NCBI GenBank assembly: GCA_010671905.1
Contig: JAAHII010000001.1
Location: forward strand, 3,472,001-3,536,000
Direction of reading: 5' to 3'
DNA: 64,000 bases
From: Leptolyngbya sp. SIOISBB
GTDB taxonomy: Bacteria; Cyanobacteriota; Cyanobacteriia; Phormidesmidales; Phormidesmidaceae
Positions 28,154 to 36,850 of the stretch are shown here, in pieces. The position numbers were made by a program, and so were the translations under genes. The notes under the pieces were generated by a model, which was not told the DNA's origin, did no database searches, and worked only from the letters and a program-made list of their open reading frames with translations. Numbering within the stretch: position 1 is the first letter of the stretch; every line of letters begins with the position of its first letter.

Positions 28154-28245
28154 CAAACAGATGAACTGGCGCCGGAACAGCTGAGCTGGCTCGCTTCGCT
28201 TGTTCACGTTGACTTCCGGCCCGGTTATCCTTGACGTTAGCCCCT
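28150..28245. repeat. attC-like imperfect stem after the unknown gene
   Basis: The region begins TAACAAAC directly at the stop and ends GACGTTAGCCC. Inner arms AACTGGCGCCGGAA (about 28164-28177) and TTCCGGCCCGGTT (about 28213-28225) pair imperfectly. The layout resembles an integron attC site, but the outer box GTTAGCC departs from the GTTRRRY consensus and no integrase is present. Tentative. Confidence 0.3.
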
Positions 28246-28371
28246 GGGTTATCAATAAGGGAAATTGTTCAAAGCTTTTGACTTGTTCATAGGAACTTTG
28301 GGAACTCAGGCAGGCTGCCGACTTCTCGTGTATAGGGGATATAATTCTGTGCGGTCAAATTGCTTATTCTC

Positions 28372-28755
28372 ATGCCAGCGAATGACTCTGAGTTGCAAGC
28401 TCAAGCCCAAAATATTCTGGATGCGATCGCTTTTATCCCGTTTGAGCAGTGCCAACCATTAAGCCGTGATTTTGGTCATCTTCCTGCGCTTCCTGGCATT
28501 TATGCGATTCGACACAAGAACGGTGGATTGCTTTATGTCGGTAAAACAAAGAGTTGACGAAGCCGCTTTAGCGGCGGGCATAAAGCTTTCTTATGGGCGT
28601 GGCTTGATAAATATGACGACGGGGACGTCCGGATCGCCACACAGATCATTCCGTATTGGGAAAACCCCGCGTTACTATCGGAGCTAGAAGCCATCATTCT
28701 AAGAGCCACTGATCCCCCCTTACAACGCCCAGATTTCTATCGAAAGGTGATGTGA
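28372..28755 (+). pseudogene. GIY-YIG nuclease-like gene with a premature stop
   Basis: From ATG 28372 (MPANDSELQ) the frame reads PALPGIYAIRHKNGGLLYVGKTKS, a GIY-YIG core, then TGA at 28555-28557. The same frame continues with SRFSGGHKAFLWAWLD, RIATQIIPYW, LLSELEAIILRATDPPLQRPDFY and stops at 28755. The Glu of LELEAxxI-type metal motif is kept (LSELEAII). One base change to a sense codon would restore a single 127-residue protein. The stop overlaps the next start (TGATG), so the pair was once coupled. Confidence 0.85.
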
Positions 28756-28961
28756 TGCAAGCCAAACTTCAAGAACAACTTTCTCCCAATGATGCTGAAG
28801 TTATTTTAGGTCGATTACCTGAGCGAATTCGGATGGCTCTAATGGAGCGGGCTGCTGAGATTGAATATCCCATTGAAGCGGTGGTTGAGATGGCGATCGC
28901 GAGTTTTCTTGATTCAGAGGCTTTGGGCTTCGCAGATTGTAAGCCCGGTCGGGGCCAATAG
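28755..28961 (+). CDS. Small unknown protein coupled to the GIY-YIG gene
   Basis: 68 residues (MQAKLQEQLSPNDAEVILGR, then LPERIRMALMERAAEIEYP and VVEMAIASFLDSEALGF), largely helical. Its ATG overlaps the stop of the interrupted GIY-YIG gene by one base. Gene pairing with a nuclease suggests a partner or antitoxin-like protein, but I do not recognise the family. Confidence 0.6.
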   Translation: MQAKLQEQLSPNDAEVILGRLPERIRMALMERAAEIEYPIEAVVEMAIASFLDSEALGFADCKPGRGQ

Positions 28962-29124
28962 ACTTTCGTAGTTGGCGATCGCGCACTCTAGCGATTCGAA
29001 TACGCGGACAAACCACAACAAATTTTGCGTCGTTTCCAAGTTCTTTGCTACCGCTGAACTTCGTCGTTAGCTGGCTCTATATTGTCTGTAAGATATTCGC
29101 AACTCTTATAAGTTGCCCAGAAAA

Positions 29125-29622
29125 TTAAGGCAGTTCGATCTCGTTGACAAGTTGCAAAACACTTTTGTACAAAGGCTCTGAAACCCAAAACCCAGCTTCA
29201 TCGATCAACGCATCCAATAGCGTTTTCACCTTGATGATCAAGCCTTTATTTTTCGCTTCGACTAAGATTCCGAGAATACCTGTGTAGCGCAGATTCAGCC
29301 TGCTTGCAATCAACCGACCTCGGCGTTCATCAATCAAAACTTGTTCAGCTTGCATCTCGACAGCCAGAGCAATCGCTTCTGCTTCTCCAAAATCTAGTTC
29401 GCTGTTCAGAACTTCGACAAGGGTGCGATCGCTAATAGTACGAATTTGAATTCAGTCAAAGGTTTGTACTTCAGTCACACCTGAAACAGGAAAATTGGGA
29501 TCGGTTAATTCTCGATAAACGGCTTCGGGTATAAAAACCGTTCCATACAGCTGATGAAGAAGATAGAGGTGATTAATTGCAGCGAGATTATTGATGGGTG
29601 ATGTGTCACTGACAACAATCAC
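29125..29622 (-). pseudogene. DUF3368 PIN-like toxin with a premature stop
   Basis: From the GTG at 29622 the frame reads IVVSDTSPINNLAAINHL and FIPEAVYRELTDP, then VTEVQTFD and a TGA near 29455, continuing in frame with IQIRTISDRTLVEVLNSELDFGEAEAIALAVE, LIDERRGRLIASRLNL and GILVEAKNKG. These are the DUF3368 PIN features with all acidic residues in place. A single Trp-to-stop-like change (TGA) breaks it. The start overlaps the UPF0175 antitoxin stop by four bases (GTGA). Confidence 0.85.
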
Positions 29623-29864
29623 AATCTACCCATCTCCCGGAGGTTTTGAATGTCCTGCTCAAAATCCTCTACTCCGTAATGTACTGGGATGTGGCGACTA
29701 GCGAGTAAATGTTGAAAAGCAACACGGTGCATTCCCGCAAAACGACTGGCTTGAGCAAGGGTAAGTTTTTCAAGCTGAAAGAGCATGATAGCGATTTCTT
29801 GACGCATTTCAGCTTCACTCATGCGAGTGGCAGTTAAGACTTCATCAGTAACAACAACACTCAT
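29619..29864 (-). CDS. UPF0175-family antitoxin
   Basis: 81 residues from ATG 29864 (MSVVVTDEVLTATRMSEAEM). The helix-turn-helix EKLTLAQASRFAGMHRVAFQHLLASRHIPVHYG and the closing DFEQDIQNLREMG are typical of UPF0175, the antitoxin partner of DUF3368 toxins. The frame is open 132 bases further upstream, but this start gives the usual family length. With the toxin broken, it may now be an orphan antitoxin. Confidence 0.9.
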   Translation of the reverse strand: MSVVVTDEVLTATRMSEAEMRQEIAIMLFQLEKLTLAQASRFAGMHRVAFQHLLASRHIPVHYGVEDFEQDIQNLREMGRL

Positions 29865-30035
29865 AGCCCAATTCCTTGCTACTTCCACAATTGTACGCTT
29901 GTGATCTCGAATGGGTCTGATTTTGTCCCAGTCAGCAAGCACTGCGTTGGTGCGGCTGGTCAAGGTTATTGGTGAACGTTCAAGTCTATCTATCACCGCA
30001 AAACTTCACTGTTAGAGGCCTTTTCTCGTTCCCTT

Positions 30036-30962
30036 CTACAAGGTTACGGAAGCTAAAAACGGTCTGATGGTTTCTGCCACAGCGTCTCCATATTCCTCGG
30101 CTTGGCCTAAGGTGCCGGGTAAACAGGTGGACTGCACTTTAGGTAGCGCCACCATTGCCTCCATTTCCGCTTTCGAGGCGGGGGGAGCCTGCTCTGCCAC
30201 CACAACCATCACTGGACAGGTAATTGACTCGATGGATTGCAGACATGTCTCGCGGCTCGGCATCGGATCGAGCCCGCCCGTGACAAAAGCGGCGGGGGCG
30301 TAGCGGCCTCCGGGCTGCTGGGTGCTTTCGTGACGTTGCTGAATGTAGTCTGGCGTCAGGCGCTGTTCATCCACAAAGACGTGGCGACGATACATCCACT
30401 TCAGAAAGGCGGGGTGGGTATTGAGACTGTAGAGAGCCTGCCCCAGCAGAGGCGTTCTCACCAATTCCTTGACGCCCGATCGCACAGTTGGCGGTGCTCC
30501 CATGACGGCTAGCGGCCCGCGCCAGGTGGGAGCCACCAGTACGAGTTTGGAACCGATTGTGGGGTGATGAACAGCTAAGTTCAGCGCATAGCCAGCCGCA
30601 TGACCCGCCGCCACGATCGCGATCGGCGTCTCGAAGGTCGCGGTCACAAAGTCCTGCAGAAACTGGGTGTATAACGCTGGGCCATAATCCAGGGGCAGGC
30701 GATCAGATTCTCCAAAACCCGGCCAGTCAAGAGCGGTGATTTGAAACTGAGACGCTAACCCTGCCGCCAAGTCCTTCAGTTCTGCCCGATTTGAGACCGT
30801 GCTAAAGGCGGGTAGCAGCAGTACCGGCTCACCCTCACCGACCGTTTCATAGGTCACCGTTAGGGCTTGCCCCTGCCATTGCCAGTCATAGGTTTGGGCG
30901 ATACCGCCGAGCTGAGATTGCCGAGGCGATAGAGGGAGATCGTGCTCTAATGTTCTGGCCAT
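30036..30962 (-). CDS. Alpha/beta-hydrolase-fold protein lacking the serine nucleophile
   Basis: 308 residues with an alpha/beta hydrolase outline: GEPVLLLPAFSTVSNRAE (oxyanion region), ALDWPGFGESDRLP, and the nucleophile elbow written AAGHAAGYAL, where the Ser of GxSxG is Ala (GHAAG). The late Asp (TGGLDPMPS) is present, but no acid/His pair is convincing. It is therefore probably not a classical hydrolase. It overlaps the upstream unknown gene by 16 bp and belongs to the hemB transcript behind a Zur-type box. Confidence 0.85.
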   Translation of the reverse strand: MARTLEHDLPLSPRQSQLGGIAQTYDWQWQGQALTVTYETVGEGEPVLLLPAFSTVSNRAELKDLAAGLASQFQITALDWPGFGESDRLPLDYGPALYTQFLQDFVTATFETPIAIVAAGHAAGYALNLAVHHPTIGSKLVLVAPTWRGPLAVMGAPPTVRSGVKELVRTPLLGQALYSLNTHPAFLKWMYRRHVFVDEQRLTPDYIQQRHESTQQPGGRYAPAAFVTGGLDPMPSRETCLQSIESITCPVMVVVAEQAPPASKAEMEAMVALPKVQSTCLPGTLGQAEEYGDAVAETIRPFLASVTL

Positions 30963-31354
30963 ACTGATCCCTGTTTGCTGGTAGCGCTATGGGTTGATTC
31001 TAAGAGGAGAAAATCCCGGTCGTTGATCAAGACTTTCTGAAATGAACACGCCTCCCATTCTCCCTGTAATGCAGTTTGCTTGGCAAAGCGTTTGTAAACT
31101 TGACCCGGTAGTAGCCCCAAGCTGCAATAAGGCCAGTTGGCCACGGTGGCGGCTCGATTGCCCAAGCACCAACCGCCCGGCTGAATCACCACAGCAGGAT
31201 GGGGGCGGCTCATGATCCAGGCTTTCGCAGCCGCCTTGAGGCAGGACTGCAAATCGCTGGAGTTCCACACAGCACCGCTCAAATGTCGCAGTTGGTAAGT
31301 GCCATCCGACAAAGGCAGAATGCAACACTCCAGGAAATTCATGGTGTTGTTCAT
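30947..31354 (-). CDS. Conserved-looking unknown protein in the hemB operon
   Basis: 135 residues from ATG 31354 (MNNTMNFLECCILPLSDGTY). Not recognised. Notable parts are HLSGAVWNSSDLQSCLKAAAKAW and PGGWCLGNRAATVANWPYCSLGLLPGQVYKRF. Four bases separate it from the hemB stop and it overlaps the hydrolase-like gene, so all three are one unit. In-frame starts up to 31393 would overlap hemB and are less likely. Confidence 0.75.
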   Translation of the reverse strand: MNNTMNFLECCILPLSDGTYQLRHLSGAVWNSSDLQSCLKAAAKAWIMSRPHPAVVIQPGGWCLGNRAATVANWPYCSLGLLPGQVYKRFAKQTALQGEWEACSFQKVLINDRDFLLLESTHSATSKQGSVWPEH

Positions 31355-31358
31355 CGAT

Positions 31359-32855
<1,497 letters not shown>

Positions 32856-32984
32856 ACTCGCTCGTATCAGTCGTTAATTTTATGCATTAGAGAAGGAACG
32901 CAATTCGCCTGACTTCTCAATATCCTCTCTGCCAGTAGGAGCATGACATGCAATGCTCCTACTACCAGACTTCATAAGTCAGCA

Positions 32985-33761
32985 CTAATCGCTGTAGACC
33001 AACCGGGTAGCTGCCCGCTGTTCAAACAACAGATATTCTTCCATGATGCTCCAGAAAAAGGCCCGTAGGGTTTTGCGACGGGTGGCGGCGGGGAGCTGAT
33101 AGTCAAAGGGAGAGTCGCAGGGTTTGAGTTTCGCCAGGTGATTTTCGCAGGCGCAGCCATGTTCAATAAAGTAGCCGTGGCGACTGGAAACGCTGTCGAT
33201 CAATCGACGTAGCATCGATACATAGCCGCCATGCAAAATGGCATCAAATTGCCGGGCTACGCCGAGATCTTGCTCACTAAATCGGAAAGAACGAAGTTCA
33301 AACACATCATCACGCTGCAGCGGATGTAAAAACGTCCAATAAAAGGTGGCGGGTACGTCATAACCGAGTTCATCAAACAGGTCACTGACGGTATCGATTA
33401 GGGCCATGCGCTCAGAAGTTTGGTGACCACTCACCTGTTGACGAATGTCTTCAAAATCAGGGTAGTGCTCAGGTAAAAATGCATTCCCGTAGTGCTCCAC
33501 GGCTTCATAGGCCAGTTGGCCATTGCCTTCACAGTAGGCGGCTTTGAGATGAGCTGCTTGGGGGCGATCGCAGAATAGCACCTGGCCCTGTTGGTGCTTG
33601 GCCAAAAATACCTGAGCCATGGCAGTGTACATCTTCGGCTCACTCATCCAGTCCCCAATCGCAATACGTTGCCAACTGGCGGGCATGGCCGCAAGAGGTA
33701 TGGCGGGTTCTCCTTCAATTGTGGTCAACGTTTGCCCTGGAGCAGTTGGGACGAAAACCAT
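32985..33761 (-). CDS. Unknown 258-residue protein
   Basis: I do not recognise the family. The protein is soluble, has no signal peptide, and carries several Cys and His in ENGCACENHL-like context (actual: FIEHGCACENHLAKLKPCDS near residue 200). A further feature is HGGYVSMLRRLIDSVSSRHG. Good coding character over its full length. The intact IS1-type element lies 88 bp upstream of its start and could have separated it from its promoter. Confidence 0.75.
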   Translation of the reverse strand: MVFVPTAPGQTLTTIEGEPAIPLAAMPASWQRIAIGDWMSEPKMYTAMAQVFLAKHQQGQVLFCDRPQAAHLKAAYCEGNGQLAYEAVEHYGNAFLPEHYPDFEDIRQQVSGHQTSERMALIDTVSDLFDELGYDVPATFYWTFLHPLQRDDVFELRSFRFSEQDLGVARQFDAILHGGYVSMLRRLIDSVSSRHGYFIEHGCACENHLAKLKPCDSPFDYQLPAATRRKTLRAFFWSIMEEYLLFEQRAATRLVYSD

Positions 33762-33887
33762 AGAATGTGTTCTCCTGACAGGTAGATGTCGTTGTTTACC
33801 GATGAGGTGAAGAAATACCCCATCAGTGGCCGAAGATATAACAAACCCGGCGTTGCATAATCAAAAGATGAATTAGGATAATCGGTG

Positions 33888-34247
33888 ATGCAATGTCCAG
33901 AGTGCGGGGCGACTCACATCCGTAAGAATGGCAGGAGAAAAGGTAAGCAAAACCACATTTGTGTAACTTGTGGTCGTCAGTTTATTGATGCCTACGATCC
34001 ACACCGGGGCTACTCGGATGCGGTGAGACGCGAATGTCTCAAGATGTACGTCAATGGCTCAGGATTTCGGGCCATCGAACGCGTCAAAGGAGTGCATCAT
34101 ACAACGGTCATTACCTGGGTGAAGCAGTTGGGTGACCTTCTGCCTGAGGCTTATAACCCTGACACGACCCCCGAGGTGGGGGAGCTCGACGAACTAGAAA
34201 CCTTTGTGGGCTCAAAAAAACCGGATTTGGCTATGGACGGCTGTTGA
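33888..34247 (+). CDS. IS1-family InsA-like protein
   Basis: 119 residues from ATG 33888 (one codon after a GTG). It has an N-terminal zinc finger (MQCPECGATHIRKNGRRKGK, then HICVTCGRQFID) and a helix-turn-helix (FRAIERVKGVHHTTVITWVKQL). In IS1, InsA alone is a repressor, and a -1 shift at an A-run fuses it to InsB to give active transposase. A run of seven A followed by C at about 34215-34222 lies in the right place. Confidence 0.93.
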   Translation: MQCPECGATHIRKNGRRKGKQNHICVTCGRQFIDAYDPHRGYSDAVRRECLKMYVNGSGFRAIERVKGVHHTTVITWVKQLGDLLPEAYNPDTTPEVGELDELETFVGSKKPDLAMDGC

Positions 34248-34590
34248 CCACTTCCGCCAGGGCCTCTTGGGTTGGGTTCTCGGGGACCATAGTGCCGAAA
34301 CCTTTCGTCCCCTTTGGGAACTGGTTGCCCAGTGGCAATGCTATTTCTATATCACCGATGGGTGGTCGGTCTATCCGGGCTTCATTCCGGAAGGCGATCA
34401 GATTGTTAGCAAAACGTACATGACTCGGGTGGAAGGCGAAAACACACGCCTCCGACATTATCTGGCCCGCCTGCATCGCAAGACACTGTGCTATTCAAAG
34501 TCCGTGGAAATGCTGGCTCACTCGGTTCGACTGCTACTTCACTACCTTAAGTTCGACGACGTTCCAGTCCCACCAAGATTCATCTCTTGA
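34204..34590 (+). CDS. IS1-family InsB-like transposase domain
   Basis: 128 residues in the -1 frame relative to InsA. It contains the DDE-type catalytic region: WLWTAVDHFRQGLLGWVLGD (first Asp), YFYITDGWSVYPGFIP (second Asp) and VEGENTRLRHYLARLHRKTLCYSKS (Glu, with the Arg/Lys-rich helix). Expected to be translated as a fusion to InsA through the A7 slippery site. No damage is visible, so the element is probably still active. Confidence 0.93.
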   Translation: MWAQKNRIWLWTAVDHFRQGLLGWVLGDHSAETFRPLWELVAQWQCYFYITDGWSVYPGFIPEGDQIVSKTYMTRVEGENTRLRHYLARLHRKTLCYSKSVEMLAHSVRLLLHYLKFDDVPVPPRFIS

Positions 34591-34610
34591 TTCAGCAACG
34601 CCACAAACCC

Positions 34611-35169
34611 TATGTTGGAAATCCTTAGCTTAATGTGGAGCCATTAATCGCAAGATTGTTTTATATGGAGTCCTCCTAATCACCCACAACAACGATGTTT
34701 ACTCTACAAGAGCCTCAGAAGATTTTGTTGAGGGCACCAAGTAACCGGACTTGATATTGCTGATCTTGAAAAGGACATTCTCTGAAAAGGTGCTTTCTCG
34801 ACAGTTTTCTCGTTTCAGAATTATCACAATCTAATATCTTTATGAGTGCGCTTCCTCGACTCCGAGGCTTATCGTGAGTTTGTTTCCATCAGAAGCCAGA
34901 TTCTCAATCAAACGCCTGAAATGAGAGACTGTTGAATCACGGCAGGGGAAGTTGAAACTGGAACGGCTCTCATTACCCCTACTTTGAGACGACAACTTTC
35001 CGCAAAGTTACGACGATGGGCATTAGATCCTCCAAATCTTGATATTCCCAATGCTTGGAGAACTAACGGCAAAATGCAGCGGTGGCAGATACCCTTAAGT
35101 TCATCACCAAGGGCCTGCTTTCGACTGTCTGCGGCTATGGAGTGTTGGGCGGCGGACGCATCCGGGGGT
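34611..35169. other. Intergenic stretch without a supported gene
   Basis: Right of the IS1 element. Reading frames in 34984-35298 have no coding character and overlap the Coq4-like gene on the other strand. I see no RNA gene; the right part may include the Coq4-like gene terminator. Confidence 0.4.
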
Positions 35170-35658
35170 TCATTTCACAAAAGGCAACAGATCAAATTCT
35201 TGGCGGATATCCAGAAGAGAACGCTCAAGCAACGGCTCAAACTCGAGAAATGGCAACAGTTTTTGACGATTGCGGGTTTTAAACCAAATTGGGAGTAATT
35301 CCAAAACCACCCCAGGTAGTACCCTCAAAACTGCTCCATATAGCCAGAGAGATCCCTTTTCTCTGATCATGTCCTGGTACATCACATCAACGGCGGGGGA
35401 ATTGTTCATTTTCAAGTACGCCTGAAATGTACATTCACTCGTCCACCAGAATAACGGCAGAATTTTTAGCTCATCGTACATTCCTGTATCACAACCGTAA
35501 ATCACATGCCCTACATCGTGCGCCCGCAAGATTTTGCCGAAGTCTGAAGGCTGTGTCGTTGGATCAGTCACATGTGGATTGAGGGCATAGTACTCTGCCA
35601 GACCTTCTTGTAAGGTTTGGGTACTGTGCTTGTTTATATAAAGAGGTTTTGGGATCAT
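35170..35658 (-). CDS. Coq4-like protein
   Basis: 162 residues from ATG 35658 (MIPKPLYINKHSTQTLQEGL). The motif H-D-x-x-H-(x11)-E is complete: AHDVGHVIYGCDTGMYDE (about residues 46-63), the metal-binding signature of Coq4, which in eukaryotes and some bacteria supports ubiquinone synthesis. Cyanobacteria make plastoquinone rather than ubiquinone, so the role here must differ. Divergent from a TetR regulator with a palindrome between them (35666-35683). An earlier in-frame start at 35715 would overlap the TetR gene and is rejected. Confidence 0.8.
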   Translation of the reverse strand: MIPKPLYINKHSTQTLQEGLAEYYALNPHVTDPTTQPSDFGKILRAHDVGHVIYGCDTGMYDELKILPLFWWTSECTFQAYLKMNNSPAVDVMYQDMIREKGSLWLYGAVLRVLPGVVLELLPIWFKTRNRQKLLPFLEFEPLLERSLLDIRQEFDLLPFVK

Positions 35659-35665
35659 GTTGTTT

Positions 35666-35683
35666 CGATACGATGCTGTATCG
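35666..35683. promoter_or_regulatory. Candidate TetR operator
   Basis: CGATAC-GATGCT-GTATCG: a perfect 6-bp inverted repeat with a 6-bp spacer, centred between the divergent starts of the Coq4-like and TetR genes. TATAAT follows at 35689-35694. Typical size and position for a TetR dimer site. Confidence 0.65.
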
Positions 35684-35701
35684 TAAATTATAATGGCACC
35701 T

Positions 35702-36277
35702 ATGAACGATGCCAAGAAAAGAACACCAGGAAGACCTCGCAGCGCGGCATCTCACCAAGCAATCTTGCAAGCCGCGCTGGAATTGTTGTCAGAAGTTGGC
35801 TTTGAGGCAATGAGTATTGAGGCGATCGCTTCTCGTGCTGGAGTCGGTAAGACAACCATTTATCGGCGTTATAGCAGTAAGGATGAGCTGGTTGCCGATG
35901 CCATTGAGAGCATTCGGGAAGAGGTGTCAATTCCTGATACTGGAAATCTTTGGAGTGACATAGACGCACTCATTGAGAATGCTGCACAAATCACCCTTAC
36001 TCCACTTGGACGGCAGAGTGTTGCCATGATTATCGGTAGTGCATCGAGCAATCCTGCGTTTGCCCAAATTTACTGGGAAAAATATCTACAACCCCGACGA
36101 CAATCCTTCGCCATTGTGATCGAACGGGCAAAAGCAAGAAATGAAGTTCTAGAAGACTTAGATTCAGATTTGGTTTTTGACACGATGAGCGGCATCATGC
36201 TTTACGCATTGATCTTCCCGCCTACTGAATCTTGGACAGCCTATATCCGTCGTGCCCTGAGTTTGCTGCTTAGATGA
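35702..36277 (+). CDS. TetR-family transcriptional regulator
   Basis: About 191 residues. N-terminal helix-turn-helix: SHQAILQAALELLSEVGFEAMSIEAIASRAGVGKTTIYRRYSSKDEL split across residues 15-62, followed by a helical ligand domain with the TetR_C-like end (YALIFPPTESWTAYIRRAL). The ATG at 35702 is preferred because TATAAT at 35689-35694 overlaps the alternative ATG at 35693. Probably controls the divergent Coq4-like gene and itself. Confidence 0.9.
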   Translation: MNDAKKRTPGRPRSAASHQAILQAALELLSEVGFEAMSIEAIASRAGVGKTTIYRRYSSKDELVADAIESIREEVSIPDTGNLWSDIDALIENAAQITLTPLGRQSVAMIIGSASSNPAFAQIYWEKYLQPRRQSFAIVIERAKARNEVLEDLDSDLVFDTMSGIMLYALIFPPTESWTAYIRRALSLLLR

Positions 36278-36364
36278 GATTGATGTGATTAGCTTTGAAA
36301 GCGCTCAAACAAACTGGATGTGCCGTCTCCACCGATAGCCCACAGCCGCCTAACTATGAAGGTA

Positions 36365-36700
36365 TAGAGAACAGTTCCACAGAACTCCCTTACATGAGAA
36401 ATTAGGTGGAACTATTTCAGCCTGATTCTCTGATTTTGGGCGTTTAGATGGAAACACGTCAGTCTAATACCCCCATACAGGTGATTAGGTAGACGAGTTC
36501 AGTGTAATCATTCCTCAGTTGCACGCCTGGAATTGCTCAGGGTTTGTTTATCATCCTTCTGCAACACAGTTCATCAACTTCGCTTTCATCGCCTTGAGAT
36601 CCAGGTTGCGGCCAATGCAGACGAGTTGAATGCTGGGTAGCCTTTGCCATTCGCAGTCTTCGAACTGAAATCACTTCCCCGTGAAGCGGAAAAAGTGGTG
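36365..36700. repeat. Dispersed repeat, copy 1 (contains a cobW_C remnant)
   Basis: About 330 bp that align with 49260-49660. Shared elements are GATTAGGTAGACGAGTTCAG, TTTCAGCCTGAT and CACGCCTGGAA, followed by the cobW 3'-end remnant. Parts such as GTAGAAACTTTCAGCC also occur near 27635. Not related to any IS end I know. Confidence 0.8.
36551..36680 (-). pseudogene. cobW_C remnant, copy 1
   Basis: Reads FQFEDCEWQRLPSIQLVCIG, RNLDLKAMKAKLMNCVAEG and stop: the last 42 residues of a COG0523 GTPase. Compare NELVFIGRNLNETQL in the intact gene at 26413; this remnant derives from a different paralogue. No upstream GTPase domain is present. Confidence 0.85.
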
Positions 36701-36819
36701 GGCGGAGTTTGCTTTGCAGCAAGATACTCCTCACTATGCGAGATAGTTCTGGCAGCAGGCAAAAGCCTAGGAACCACCCTCTGAGAAAACACTCAATTCT
36801 CTAGCGCCGTGATAAATTG

Positions 36820-36836
36820 AGAATGATAATCATTCT
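36820..36836. promoter_or_regulatory. Zur-type box
   Basis: AGAATGATAATCATTCT, a 17-bp palindrome 14 bp upstream of the thrS start. Confidence 0.88.
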
Positions 36837-36850
36837 AGCTTTGGCTTTTC

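Larger units (their letters stand above)
33849..34602. mobile_element. IS1-family insertion sequence with 8-bp target duplication
   Basis: A complete 754-bp element. Terminal inverted repeats begin GGCGTTGC on the left (33849-33856) and, read inward from the right, GGCGTTGC at 34595-34602; similarity continues about 25 bases inward (AATCAAnAGATGAA). It is flanked on both sides by ACAAACCC (33841-33848 and 34603-34610), a perfect 8-bp target duplication typical of IS1. The intact duplication points to recent insertion. Confidence 0.95.
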
